Counted from the stretch's first letter, positions 1 to 6,684 are shown. The stretch is 11,422 nt of DNA from Collinsella sp. TF05-9AC (GCF_003438495.1 NZ_QSSH01000046.1:1-11422); one strand, 5' to 3'. Translations and numbers: made by a program. The notes: generated by a model not told the origin, from the sequence alone.

Positions 1-22
1 CGTGGGTTATACCCTAAGAGCA

Positions 23-45
23 AACCACCCTTTTTAAGGGTGGTT
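23..45 (+). terminator. Hairpin, probable terminator of the gene upstream of the window
   Basis: A perfect 10-bp stem (AACCACCCTT at 23-32, AAGGGTGGTT at 36-45) has a three-T loop. It is followed by CTGATTTCCCTT rather than a clean T-run, so it would be a weak or Rho-assisted terminator. No complete gene end can be assigned in bases 1-22, although a stop (TAA at 15-17) exists in one frame. The hairpin lies before the isomerase promoter and so insulates the operon. Confidence 0.55.
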
Positions 46-70
46 CTGATTTCCCTTGTATGTTCAGTTT

Positions 71-188
71 GTTTACATACCGTTTAGGCTGATTTCTCTA
101 CCGTTTACAGGTATTTCGCGCTAAACTAATAAACATAAGAGTAAAACATTTAGTAAACAGAACAAAACGAAACATGCGTCTGTTTACT
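71..188. promoter_or_regulatory. Cluster of GTTTA/TAAAC half-sites, candidate operator region
   Basis: GTTTA occurs at 71, 82, 103 and 182, and its complement TAAAC at 122, 130 and 154. The first three GTTTA copies are spaced 11 and 21 bp apart, about one and two helical turns. Downstream of the -10, AGTAAACAG (152-160) and CTGTTTACT (180-188) form a perfect 9-bp inverted repeat with a 19-bp spacer. The layout suggests a repressor or activator of the sugar operon. The cognate regulator is not encoded beside the operon in this window. Confidence 0.45.
104..132 (+). promoter_or_regulatory. Sigma-70-like promoter of the isomerase-transketolase-kinase operon
   Basis: A -35-like TTTACA at 104-109 is separated by exactly 17 bases from a -10-like TAATAA at 127-132. 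This predicts a start near 139 and a leader of about 75 bases before the ATG at 215. The -35 overlaps one of the GTTTA half-sites described below, so a DNA-binding regulator could compete with RNA polymerase here. Confidence 0.5.
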
Positions 189-214
189 GAACATGTGACT
201 AGGGGAGGACGTAC

Positions 215-1615
215 ATGGATAAGATCAAGCTCGGTTTTGTGCCTACGCGCCGCAGCATCTTTAGCGCGCCGGACGCGATCAAGTATCGTGGTCTGACGGC
301 TGACCGTCTGCGCGAGATCGGCGTCGACATCGTTGATATCGACGACATCAACGACGAGGGCCTGCTGTTCGACGACAGCCATATCGAGCCTATCGTCAAG
401 AAGTTCCGCGCCGAGGGCGTCGACGGCATCATGCTGTGCCACGCCAACTTTGGTACCGAGTACGTCTGCGCCCGCCTTGCCCGCGAGCTCGGTCTGCCCG
501 TGCTGCTGTGGGGCCCGCGCGACGAGCGCCCCGAGCCCGACGGCACCCGCCTGCGCGACAGCCAGTGCGGCCTGTTCGCCACCGGCAAGGTCCTGCGCCG
601 CTTCCAGGTCCCCTTCACCTACATGACCAACTGCCGCCTGACTGATCCCGAGTTCGAGCGCGGCGTCTGGGACTTCCTGGCCGTGTGCAACGTCGTTAAG
701 ACCTTCAAGCACACCCGCATCCTGCAGATGGCCACCCGCCCGTTCGACTTCTGGTCGACCATGTGCAACGAGGGCGAGCTGCTCGAGAAGTTCAACATCC
801 AGCTTTCGCCCATCCCCATGACCGAGCTTGTTCAGGCCGTGCGCGACGCCCAGGCCGACGAGCAAGCCATGGCCGCCATGCTCGCCCACATCGCCGACAG
901 CTTTGAGATCTGCATCCCCGAGGACAAGGTCCCCGCGGTCGCAGGACTCGCCATCGCCATGAAGCGTCTGGTCGAGAAGTACGGCTGCAACGCCGGCGCC
1001 ATCCAGTGCTGGAACGCCCTGCAGGACGAGCTGGGCATTATGCCCTGCGCCGCCAACGCCATCCTCAACGAGATGGGTATCCCCGTCGTCTGCGAGACCG
1101 ACATCCACGGCGCCATCACCGCGCTCATGGTCGAGGCCGCCGATCTTGGCCGTCACCGCGGCATGTTCGCCGACTGGACCGTCCGCCATCCCGACAACGA
1201 GAACGGCGAGCTGTTGCAGCACTGCGGCCCCTGGCCCTGCAGCTGCGCGGCCGTCAAGCCCAAGCTCACCTATCCGCTGGCCTTCGATCACCCCGGCGCG
1301 CTGACGGCCGAGGCCAAGCACGGCGACCTCACCCTTGCCCGCTTTGAAGGCGACAACGGCGAGTACTCGCTGCTGCTGGGCAATGCCCGCGGCATCGACG
1401 GCCCGGCCGGTATGGGCACCTACCTGTGGGTCGAGGTCGAGAACCTCAAGCGCCTCGAGGCAAAGATCGTCGAGGGCCCCTACATCCACCACTGCGTGGC
1501 CATCCACGCCAACGTGGTGCCGGTGCTCTACGAGGCATGCAAGTACATCGGCATCCAGCCCGACCTGTACGACCCCATCGAAGAAGACGTCAAAGCCTAC
1601 CTGCGAGGAGAGTAG
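215..1615 (+). CDS. FucI/AraA-family sugar isomerase, probable D-apiose isomerase
   Basis: This 466-residue protein belongs to the L-fucose/L-arabinose isomerase superfamily of metal-dependent cytoplasmic aldose-ketose isomerases. It is shorter than true FucI (about 590 residues). Candidate catalytic and metal residues are Glu294 in CETDIHG, Asp320 in FADW and a histidine in HHCVAIH (425-431), by analogy with Glu337, Asp361 and His528 of E. coli FucI. The start is supported by GGGGAGG six bases before the ATG. It is the first gene of an operon with a split transketolase and an FGGY kinase, and the next gene starts two bases after its stop. That gene set matches D-apiose catabolism, in which the isomerase makes D-apulose. 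Alternatives are a sulfoquinovose, fucose or pentose isomerase. The family call is firm and the substrate is inferred. Confidence 0.85.
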   Translation: MDKIKLGFVPTRRSIFSAPDAIKYRGLTADRLREIGVDIVDIDDINDEGLLFDDSHIEPIVKKFRAEGVDGIMLCHANFGTEYVCARLARELGLPVLLWGPRDERPEPDGTRLRDSQCGLFATGKVLRRFQVPFTYMTNCRLTDPEFERGVWDFLAVCNVVKTFKHTRILQMATRPFDFWSTMCNEGELLEKFNIQLSPIPMTELVQAVRDAQADEQAMAAMLAHIADSFEICIPEDKVPAVAGLAIAMKRLVEKYGCNAGAIQCWNALQDELGIMPCAANAILNEMGIPVVCETDIHGAITALMVEAADLGRHRGMFADWTVRHPDNENGELLQHCGPWPCSCAAVKPKLTYPLAFDHPGALTAEAKHGDLTLARFEGDNGEYSLLLGNARGIDGPAGMGTYLWVEVENLKRLEAKIVEGPYIHHCVAIHANVVPVLYEACKYIGIQPDLYDPIEEDVKAYLRGE

Positions 1616-1617
1616 AA

Positions 1618-2454
1618 ATGGCAACTATCGAAGAGCTTGAGTCCCTGCGCTGGGACCTCCGCCGCGATTGCGTCGACATCATCATGGCCGGCGCCGGCGG
1701 CCACATCGGCGGCGACATGTCGGTGATCGACGCCCTCATGACCCTCTACGCCAACCATCTGAACATTTCGCCCGAGACCGTCGACGATCCCAACCGCGAT
1801 CGCTTCGTGCTCTCCAAGGGCCACGCCATGGAGGCCTACTACGCGGTGCTGTGTCACGAGGGCTACCTGGACCTCGACGACGTCAAGGCCCGCTTCTCCA
1901 GGTTCGGCAGCCCCTACATCGGCCATCCCAACAACAAGCTCAAGGGCATCGAGATGAACTCCGGTTCGCTCGGCCACGGCCTGCCCGTGGCGGTGGGCAT
2001 GGCACTTGCCGGCAAGATGGACGGTCGCGACTACCGCGTCTACACCATCATGGGCGACGGCGAGCTTGCCGAGGGCTCGGTCTGGGAGGGCGCCATGAGT
2101 GGCGGCAACTACCAGCTCGATAACCTGTGCGCGCTCGTGGACCGCAACCGTCTGCAGATCAGCGGCAGCACCGAGGACGTCATGAAGCAGGACTCGCAGG
2201 AGGAGCGCTGGGCCGCCTTCGGTTGGAACGTGCTGTCCATTCCGGGCAACGACGTCCATGCCATCGACGCCGCGCTGACGCTTGCGGCCGAGACCAAGGG
2301 TAAGCCCACGGTCATCATCCTCAACACGGTGAAGGGCTACGGCTCGCCCGTCATGGAGGACAAGGCCGGCTGGCATCACCACCTGCCCAACGACGAGGAA
2401 TATGCCCAGATCATCGCCGATTTCGCTGCCCATAAGGAGGCCATCAATGGCTAA
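1618..2454 (+). CDS. aptA: Transketolase N-terminal subunit (TPP-binding), probable apulose-4-phosphate transketolase subunit A
   Basis: This 278-residue protein is the thiamine-diphosphate-binding half of a split transketolase. Visible motifs are GHIGG (28-32, GHPGG in many homologues), SKGHA (67-71), GSLGHGL (116-122) and the diphosphate/Mg motif GDGELAEG starting at 146 with NR at 177-178. The ATG at 1618 is chosen because GAGGAG at 1605-1610 precedes it and the protein then begins like the family; extending upstream would overlap the isomerase. It needs the following subunit for activity, since the catalytic glutamate lies there. Between an isomerase and an FGGY kinase, the likely reaction is cleavage of a ketose phosphate, D-apulose 4-phosphate being the best fit, with transfer of glycolaldehyde to glyceraldehyde 3-phosphate. 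A housekeeping transketolase is less likely because of this context. Confidence 0.88.
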   Translation: MATIEELESLRWDLRRDCVDIIMAGAGGHIGGDMSVIDALMTLYANHLNISPETVDDPNRDRFVLSKGHAMEAYYAVLCHEGYLDLDDVKARFSRFGSPYIGHPNNKLKGIEMNSGSLGHGLPVAVGMALAGKMDGRDYRVYTIMGDGELAEGSVWEGAMSGGNYQLDNLCALVDRNRLQISGSTEDVMKQDSQEERWAAFGWNVLSIPGNDVHAIDAALTLAAETKGKPTVIILNTVKGYGSPVMEDKAGWHHHLPNDEEYAQIIADFAAHKEAING

Positions 2455-3388
2455 CAAGATCGCCAACCGCAAGGTTATCTGCGACACGCTGCTCGAGGCC
2501 GCCGAGACCGATAAGGACATCGTCGTCCTGTGCTCCGACTCCCGCGGCTCCGCATCGCTCACGCCGTTCTTCGATCAGTATCCCCAGCAGTCCGTTGAGG
2601 TCGGCATCGCCGAGCAGGACCTGGTGAGCATCGCCGCCGGCATGGCTTCGTGCGGCAAGAAGGCCTGGGCCGCCTCGCCGGCGTCCTTTGTGACCACGCG
2701 TTCGTATGAGCAGTGCAAGGTCGACGTTTCGTACTCCAACACCAACGTCAAGCTCATCGGCATCTCGGGCGGCGTGTCCTACGGCGCCCTGGGTATGAGC
2801 CACCATTCCGCTCAGGATATCGCCGCCATGAGCGCGATTCCCAATATGCGCGTGTATCTGCCGAGCGATCGCTTCCAGACCGCCGAGCTCGTGCGCGCCT
2901 TGGTCGCCGACAACAAGCCGGCCTACATCCGCGTGGGCCGCAACCCGGTCGAGGACGTGTACACCGAGGGCGAGTGCCCGTTTCAGATGGATCGCGCCAC
3001 CTGGGTGCGCCGCGGCACCGATGTGACGATCGTCGCCACCGGCGAGATGGTTCGCCATGCCGTGGTCGCCGCCGACCTGCTGGCCGAGCAGGGCATTTCG
3101 GCAACGGTGCTCGACATGTACTGTGTGAAGCCGCTCGACGCCGAGGCCGTGATTGAGGCCGCCGGGGCCACGCGCGCCGTCGTGACCGTCGAGGAGCACA
3201 GCCCCTTCGGTGGCCTGGGTTCCATGGTCGCGCAGGTCGTGGGCGAGCATTGCCCGCGTCCGGTCAAGTGCCTGAGCCTGCCCGACGCGCCGGTCATCAC
3301 CGGCACGAGCCCCGAGGTCTTTGCGCACTACGGCCTCACCGGCGAAGGCATTGCCAAGACGGTCGCCGAGTTCCTTCCCGCAGAGTAA
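2447..3388 (+). CDS. aptB: Transketolase C-terminal subunit (pyrimidine-binding), probable apulose-4-phosphate transketolase subunit B
   Basis: This 313-residue protein is the partner of the preceding gene, whose stop it overlaps by eight bases, which indicates translational coupling. AAGGAGG at 2433-2439 lies just before the ATG at 2447; an earlier in-frame ATG at 2402 would lie deep inside the first subunit and is rejected. It carries the pyrimidine-binding transketolase domain with the conserved glutamate in GIAEQDL (Glu56), the GMSHHSAQDIA segment, and a C-terminal transketolase domain ending in the VEEHSPFGGLGSMVA region. Together the two polypeptides equal one full transketolase, the arrangement seen in sugar-specific operons such as aptAB for apulose 4-phosphate and the TK pair of the sulfo-transketolase pathway. 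The substrate is inferred from the neighbours. Confidence 0.88.
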   Translation: MANKIANRKVICDTLLEAAETDKDIVVLCSDSRGSASLTPFFDQYPQQSVEVGIAEQDLVSIAAGMASCGKKAWAASPASFVTTRSYEQCKVDVSYSNTNVKLIGISGGVSYGALGMSHHSAQDIAAMSAIPNMRVYLPSDRFQTAELVRALVADNKPAYIRVGRNPVEDVYTEGECPFQMDRATWVRRGTDVTIVATGEMVRHAVVAADLLAEQGISATVLDMYCVKPLDAEAVIEAAGATRAVVTVEEHSPFGGLGSMVAQVVGEHCPRPVKCLSLPDAPVITGTSPEVFAHYGLTGEGIAKTVAEFLPAE

Positions 3389-3391
3389 TTG

Positions 3392-3426
3392 GAATGTGAC
3401 AAAGGGACAGTCCCTTTGTCACATTC
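3392..3426. repeat. Near-perfect 35-nt palindromic repeat between aptB and aplK
   Basis: The arms GAATGTGACAAAGGGAC (3392-3408) and GTCCCTTTGTCACATTC (3410-3426) are exact complements around a single A. No T-run follows, so it is not a classical terminator. A related, more diverged element lies at 10074-10098. The core GGGACAG/CTGTCCC flanked by CAAAGG/CCTTTG resembles REP-type mobile intergenic palindromes. In the mRNA it would fold into a very stable hairpin directly before the kinase RBS, and could act as a processing or stability element. Confidence 0.85.
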
Positions 3427-3444
3427 ATTTTGAAAGGGGTGGCC

Positions 3445-4935
3445 ATGGGCCGCTACATCATCGGAATCGATCAATCCACGCAGGGCACCAAGGCGCTGCT
3501 GGTGGACGAGGGCGGCCATCTGATTCATCGTGCCGACCGCGCGCATCGCCAGATCGTCAACGAGGCCGGCTGGGTGAGCCATGATCCGGCCGAGATCGCG
3601 GCCAACGTTCTGGCCGTGGCGCGCGCCGTGGTGGAGGAGACCGGGGTCGACCCGGCCGACGTCGCCGGCATTGGCATTTCTAACCAGCGTGAGACCACCG
3701 TTGCCTGGAACCGTGCGACGGGCGAGCCGCTGTGCGACGCCGTGGTGTGGCAGTGCGCCCGCGCCCGTGAACTGTGTGACGAGCTGGCCGCCCGCGAGGG
3801 CGTGACCGAGCTGGTGCGCGACACGACGGGCCTGGTGCTCTCGCCTTACTATCCGGCGGGCAAGATGGCTTGGATCCTCGCGAACGTTCCGGCGGCTGCC
3901 GAGGCCGCGGCGTCGGGTGAGCTGTGTCTGGGCACCATCGATGCCTGGGTGGTCTGGACGCTCACGGGCGGCGCGGAGTTTCGCTGTGACTGGTCCAATG
4001 CCAGCCGCACGCAGCTCTTCGACCTGCGCCGTGGCTGCTGGAGCGAGCCGGTGTGCGAGGCCTTTGGCATCGATCCGGCCTGCCTGCCGCAGGTGACTGA
4101 TTCCGACGGTCTGTTTGGCACAACGGACCTGGATGGCTTTTTGCCCGCGCCTGTGCCGGTGCACGGCGTGCTGGGCGACAGCCATGCGGCCCTGTTTGCG
4201 CAGGGTTGCCACAGCCGCGGCATGGCCAAAGCGACCTATGGCACCGGTAGCTCGGTCATGATGAACGTCGGCAACGAGTTTGTCGCCAGCTCGCACGGGC
4301 TTTCGAGCTCGCTTGCGTGGCGTATGGATGGCGTGACCGAGTATGTACTCGAGGGCAACGTGAGCTACGCCGGCGCCGTCAAGACCTGGCTGCGCGACGA
4401 CCTGGAGCTCATCAACAACCCCGAGGAGGTCACCGACCTGTGCTACGCCGCCAACCCGGCGAGCCATGTCTACTTTGTGCCGGCGTTTACCGGCCTGGGT
4501 GCGCCGCACTGGGCAAGTGATGCCGAGGGATGCGTTTTTGGTATGACACGCACCACGGGCCGCGCGGAGTTCGTAAAGGCTGCCGACGAGTCGATCGCCT
4601 ATCAGATTTTTGACGTCATTGATGCGATGGTCGAGGATTCGGGCGCGGCGCTTGCCGAGCTTCGTGTTGACGGCGGCCCCACGCGCGACGCGTACCTGAT
4701 GCAGTTTGAGAGCGATTTGGTCGGCTCGCCCATCCGCATTGCGAGCAACGACGAGATGAGCGGTCTGGGCGCGGCTTGGGCCTGCGGTATCGCGCTGGGC
4801 ATGTATACGCGCGATGTCGTCGACGTCTACGGCGCCCGTGGCATCGTGGAGCCGTCGATGCCCACTGACGAGCGAGCCAAAAAGATCGCCGGCTGGCGCC
4901 ATGCAGTGGCCGCGACTATCTCGTACACCGCCTAG
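3445..4935 (+). CDS. aplK: FGGY-family carbohydrate kinase (GlpK-like), probable D-apulose kinase
   Basis: This 496-residue cytoplasmic sugar/polyol kinase has the two ribonuclease-H-like FGGY domains. The N-terminal phosphate loop is GIDQSTQGTKALL (7-19). NQRETT (80-85) and VWQ (101-103) are glycerol-kinase-like. The catalytic base is Asp245 in GDSHAAL, where glycerol kinase usually has GDQQAAL. ATP-site motifs are GTGSS (266-270) and DGGPTRD (409-415). The ATG at 3445 is chosen over an in-frame TTG 15 bases upstream because GAAAGGGGTGG sits directly before it and the sequence then starts with the family's RYIIGIDQ. GlpK-like sequence plus a changed substrate loop in an isomerase/transketolase operon suggests a ketose kinase, D-apulose kinase being the best match. 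Glycerol, erythrulose or another ketose are alternatives. Confidence 0.85.
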   Translation: MGRYIIGIDQSTQGTKALLVDEGGHLIHRADRAHRQIVNEAGWVSHDPAEIAANVLAVARAVVEETGVDPADVAGIGISNQRETTVAWNRATGEPLCDAVVWQCARARELCDELAAREGVTELVRDTTGLVLSPYYPAGKMAWILANVPAAAEAAASGELCLGTIDAWVVWTLTGGAEFRCDWSNASRTQLFDLRRGCWSEPVCEAFGIDPACLPQVTDSDGLFGTTDLDGFLPAPVPVHGVLGDSHAALFAQGCHSRGMAKATYGTGSSVMMNVGNEFVASSHGLSSSLAWRMDGVTEYVLEGNVSYAGAVKTWLRDDLELINNPEEVTDLCYAANPASHVYFVPAFTGLGAPHWASDAEGCVFGMTRTTGRAEFVKAADESIAYQIFDVIDAMVEDSGAALAELRVDGGPTRDAYLMQFESDLVGSPIRIASNDEMSGLGAAWACGIALGMYTRDVVDVYGARGIVEPSMPTDERAKKIAGWRHAVAATISYTA

Positions 4936-4945
4936 CATGATTTTT

Positions 4946-4984
4946 CTGGGACGGGGATCAAATAATCATCGGTCCTCGTCCCAG
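4946..4984. repeat. GGGACGGGG-type imperfect palindrome, possible terminator of the kinase operon
   Basis: CTGGGACGGGGATC at 4946-4959 pairs with GGTCCTCGTCCCAG at 4971-4984 with two non-Watson-Crick positions and an 11-base loop. It starts 11 bases after the kinase stop codon, so it may end the operon transcript, but there is no T-run after it. It shares the GGGACGGGG core with the larger element that follows. Confidence 0.6.
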
Positions 4985-4990
4985 GCGGCT

Positions 4991-5067
4991 AATTTGGGAC
5001 GGGGCTTTTTTGACTGGTATGATTGGCGTGACCATTCGAACCAGCTAAAAGAGCCCCGTCCCAAATT
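4991..5067. repeat. 77-nt GGGACGGGG-type palindromic element upstream of luxS
   Basis: AATTTGGGACGGGGCT at 4991-5006, then a T-run, is matched by AGCCCCGTCCCAAATT at 5052-5067; the arms extend inward through TTTT/AAAA and CTGGT/ACCAG. The left arm plus T-run could terminate plus-strand transcripts. TTGGGA (4994-4999) and TATGAT (5018-5023) with an 18-base spacer form a possible weak promoter for luxS inside the element. It looks like a REP- or MITE-like repeat. Confidence 0.7.
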
Positions 5068-5087
5068 GACTATCGAGAGGATCTGCC

Positions 5088-5576
5088 ATGGAGCGCATTG
5101 CGAGCTTTTCTGTCGATCATCTGCTGCTTGAGCCCGGCGTATACGTGAGTCGCATCGACCGCGATTCGGCGACCGGCGCTGCCGTCACCACCTTTGACCT
5201 GCGTCTGACCACGCCCAATAAAGAGCCGGTCATGAACACGGCCGAGTGCCATACCATCGAGCACCTGGGCGCGACGTTTCTGCGTAATCACGCCGAGTGG
5301 TCGAGCCGAATCGTCTACTTTGGCCCCATGGGCTGCCGCACGGGCTTTTACCTGGTCGTGTTTGGCGAGGTGACGAGCGAGGAGATCCTGCCGCTCGTGC
5401 GCGAGCTCTTTGAGTTCGTCGCCGACTTTGAGGGCGATGTCCCCGGTGCCGCTCCCGAGGAGTGCGGCAACTACCTGGATCAGAACCTTCCCATGGCAAA
5501 CTGGCTCGCGCGCCGCTACCTCGACCGCGACCTGGCCGATATCGACGAGAAGCACCTGCACTACCAGCAGGCGTAA
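5088..5576 (+). CDS. luxS: S-ribosylhomocysteine lyase LuxS
   Basis: This 162-residue LuxS is of usual length. It cleaves S-ribosylhomocysteine to homocysteine and 4,5-dihydroxypentane-2,3-dione, the precursor of autoinducer-2, in the activated methyl cycle. The metal site is His55 and His59 in HTIEH with Cys126 in EECGNY. Glu58 and Cys83 (in GPMGCRTGF) are the catalytic residues. GAGAGG at 5075-5080 is the RBS. It stands alone; no pfs (nucleosidase) or methionine-cycle gene is next to it. GC-rich codon use matches the upstream operon, so it is probably a resident gene. No clear terminator follows it. Confidence 0.97.
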   Translation: MERIASFSVDHLLLEPGVYVSRIDRDSATGAAVTTFDLRLTTPNKEPVMNTAECHTIEHLGATFLRNHAEWSSRIVYFGPMGCRTGFYLVVFGEVTSEEILPLVRELFEFVADFEGDVPGAAPEECGNYLDQNLPMANWLARRYLDRDLADIDEKHLHYQQA

Positions 5577-5593
5577 GGATTGCCTTCTGCTTC

Positions 5594-5674
5594 TAAACCG
5601 TTCACATGGAGATATCGACCGTTTAACTGTTTAGTAATGTTTACACGAGGTCATTTACGGTGTTTCGCTTAAAC
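5594..5674. promoter_or_regulatory. GTTTA-rich candidate regulatory region before the antiterminator gene
   Basis: GTTTA occurs at 5621, 5629 and 5639, and TAAAC at 5594 and 5670. Bases 5636-5659 form AATGTTTA-N8-CATTTACG, and the same pattern with an identical spacer recurs at 9229-9252. A segment TTTACGGTGTTTCGC-TTAAACT (5654-5675) also resembles bases 104-127 of the isomerase promoter. No well-spaced -35/-10 pair is seen, so the exact promoter is unknown and may need an activator. Confidence 0.45.
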
Positions 5675-5675
5675 T

Positions 5676-5705
5676 GGCAACCAGAGTGATATTCAGGCAA
5701 GGCTC
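5676..5705 (+). promoter_or_regulatory. Candidate ribonucleic antiterminator (RAT) target
   Basis: The 3' half, CAGGCAAGGCTCC (5694-5706), resembles the CAGGCAAGACC end of LicT/SacT-type RAT sequences, and a GG pair occurs at the expected distance upstream (5676-5677). The 5' half does not match the consensus. It overlaps the first bases of the terminator stem, as required for the mutually exclusive folding known for BglG-type control. Position supports the call more than sequence. Confidence 0.45.
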
Positions 5706-5765
5706 CTGAAGCAGCATCTGTCGACATTGATTGTCGGATTCTGCTTCGGGAGCCTTGTTTTGTTT
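5699..5765 (+). terminator. Leader terminator ahead of the antiterminator gene
   Basis: AAGGCTCCTGAAGCAG (5699-5714) pairs with CTGCTTCGGGAGCCTT (5741-5756) over 16 positions with one wobble pair. A smaller CGACA/TGTCG stem lies inside the loop, and GTTTTGTTT follows. It ends just before the RBS at 5766-5772. A terminator in the leader of a BglG-family gene is the classical autoregulatory arrangement. Confidence 0.85.
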
Positions 5766-5776
5766 AAGGGGGACAC

Positions 5777-6616
5777 ATGGAAATCGTTAAACGAATTAAC
5801 ACCAGCGCTGTCCTCTGCATCGACGGAAATGGCAGGCAGCTGGTGGCATTCGGGCGTGGCCTGGGGTTTAAGGACGTTGGCGATGAATTACCGCTCTCGG
5901 AGATTCAACGAACGTTCTATAACGTTAGTTCCCGCTACATCGCTCTCATTGATGAAGTCTCGGATGAACTTCTCGAGCTGACCTCGGATGTTATTGATAT
6001 GTCGACAGGACTGCTTCCCTATGAAGTAAGCCCTAATTTGCCGTTTATTCTTGCGGACCATATCGCGTATGCAATTAAGCGCAAGGAGCAAAACATTGTT
6101 GTCCATATGCCCTTGTCTTTTGATGTTCGCCAACAATATCCCGTCGAATTCAAAATCGGCGAGTACGCGCTTCGAATAATCAGGAAACGTCTCAATGTTA
6201 GGCTTCCCGCTCATGAGACAGTTGGAATTGCCATGGCGTTTATCAATAACATGGCCGATTCGGATTCATGTGAGCTGGCTGAAGAGTTTGGCACGGACGT
6301 TTACGATCGCGTTCTCGAAGAATCAACTATTGCTGTTGAAAGACGGCTTGGTATTCAAGTTGATCGGGAGGGCTTCGATTATGCAAGGTTCGCAACCCAC
6401 CTTCAGTACCTATTCAATAGGTTGAACTCTGGCGAAAGTATCGTAAGCGACAACCGCAAGATGTATCTCTCGCTCAAAGATGATTATCCGGTGGCATCGG
6501 CGTGCGCCGATGACATCGCTTCTGTTCTCAGCCGGCTGACGGGCCAAGAACTTATAGACGAAGAAAGACTCTATCTGATGATGCATATCAATCGAATCGC
6601 ATCGAAAGCTAGGTAA
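5777..6616 (+). CDS. BglG/LicT-family transcription antiterminator
   Basis: This 279-residue protein is a sugar-responsive RNA-binding antiterminator. An N-terminal CAT RNA-binding domain (about 1-55, with GRGLGF at 27-32 as in LicT) is followed by two PTS-regulation domains. His95 fits the first regulatory histidine of PRD1, but the second PRD1 position appears to be Phe155 in GIAMAFINN, where LicT has LH. PRD2 keeps both candidates, His208 (THLQYL) and His270 (MMHINR). AAGGGGG at 5766-5772 is a strong RBS. It is preceded by a RAT-like site and terminator and followed by the PTS permease it probably controls. Codon use is AT-richer than upstream genes. The family assignment is firm and the inducing sugar unknown. 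Confidence 0.93.
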   Translation: MEIVKRINTSAVLCIDGNGRQLVAFGRGLGFKDVGDELPLSEIQRTFYNVSSRYIALIDEVSDELLELTSDVIDMSTGLLPYEVSPNLPFILADHIAYAIKRKEQNIVVHMPLSFDVRQQYPVEFKIGEYALRIIRKRLNVRLPAHETVGIAMAFINNMADSDSCELAEEFGTDVYDRVLEESTIAVERRLGIQVDREGFDYARFATHLQYLFNRLNSGESIVSDNRKMYLSLKDDYPVASACADDIASVLSRLTGQELIDEERLYLMMHINRIASKAR

Positions 6617-6620
6617 TTGG

Positions 6621-6645
6621 TCGGCGAAGGTGCGCGCTTTGCCGA
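6621..6645 (+). promoter_or_regulatory. Intercistronic hairpin between antiterminator and PTS genes
   Basis: TCGGCGAAG (6621-6629) pairs with CTTTGCCGA (6637-6645) with one wobble pair and a 7-base loop. No T-run follows, so it is more likely an mRNA processing or stability hairpin than a terminator. Confidence 0.45.
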
Positions 6646-6684
6646 TGGTTACATATAAAACACAACATGGGAGAAATGGTATTT

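Noticed and set aside
1426..1617. Upstream extension of the first transketolase subunit
   Set aside because: It would overlap the isomerase by almost 200 bases and reads as arginine-rich out-of-frame sequence; a good RBS and family-like start exist at 1618.
98..1624. 508-residue open frame on the minus strand across the isomerase gene
   Set aside because: It is the complement of a well-supported gene; its protein is low-complexity (V, G, D, L rich) with no family resemblance, a usual artefact of GC-rich codon use.
2402..2446. Upstream start for the second transketolase subunit
   Set aside because: The extension lies within the end of the first subunit and lacks an RBS; the ATG at 2447 has AAGGAGG in place.
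3392..3426. Rho-independent terminator between aptB and aplK
   Set aside because: The hairpin is strong but is followed by ATTTTGAAAGG, with no T-run, and the kinase belongs functionally with the upstream genes.
215..4935. Sulfoquinovose sulfo-transketolase operon
   Set aside because: An isomerase plus split transketolase would fit, but the sulfolactaldehyde reductase, sulfonate exporter and tetrose isomerase are absent, and the FGGY kinase is not part of that route.
3328..4938. 536-residue open frame on the minus strand across the FGGY kinase
   Set aside because: The plus strand has all kinase motifs; the antisense product is R/A/H rich with no recognisable motif.
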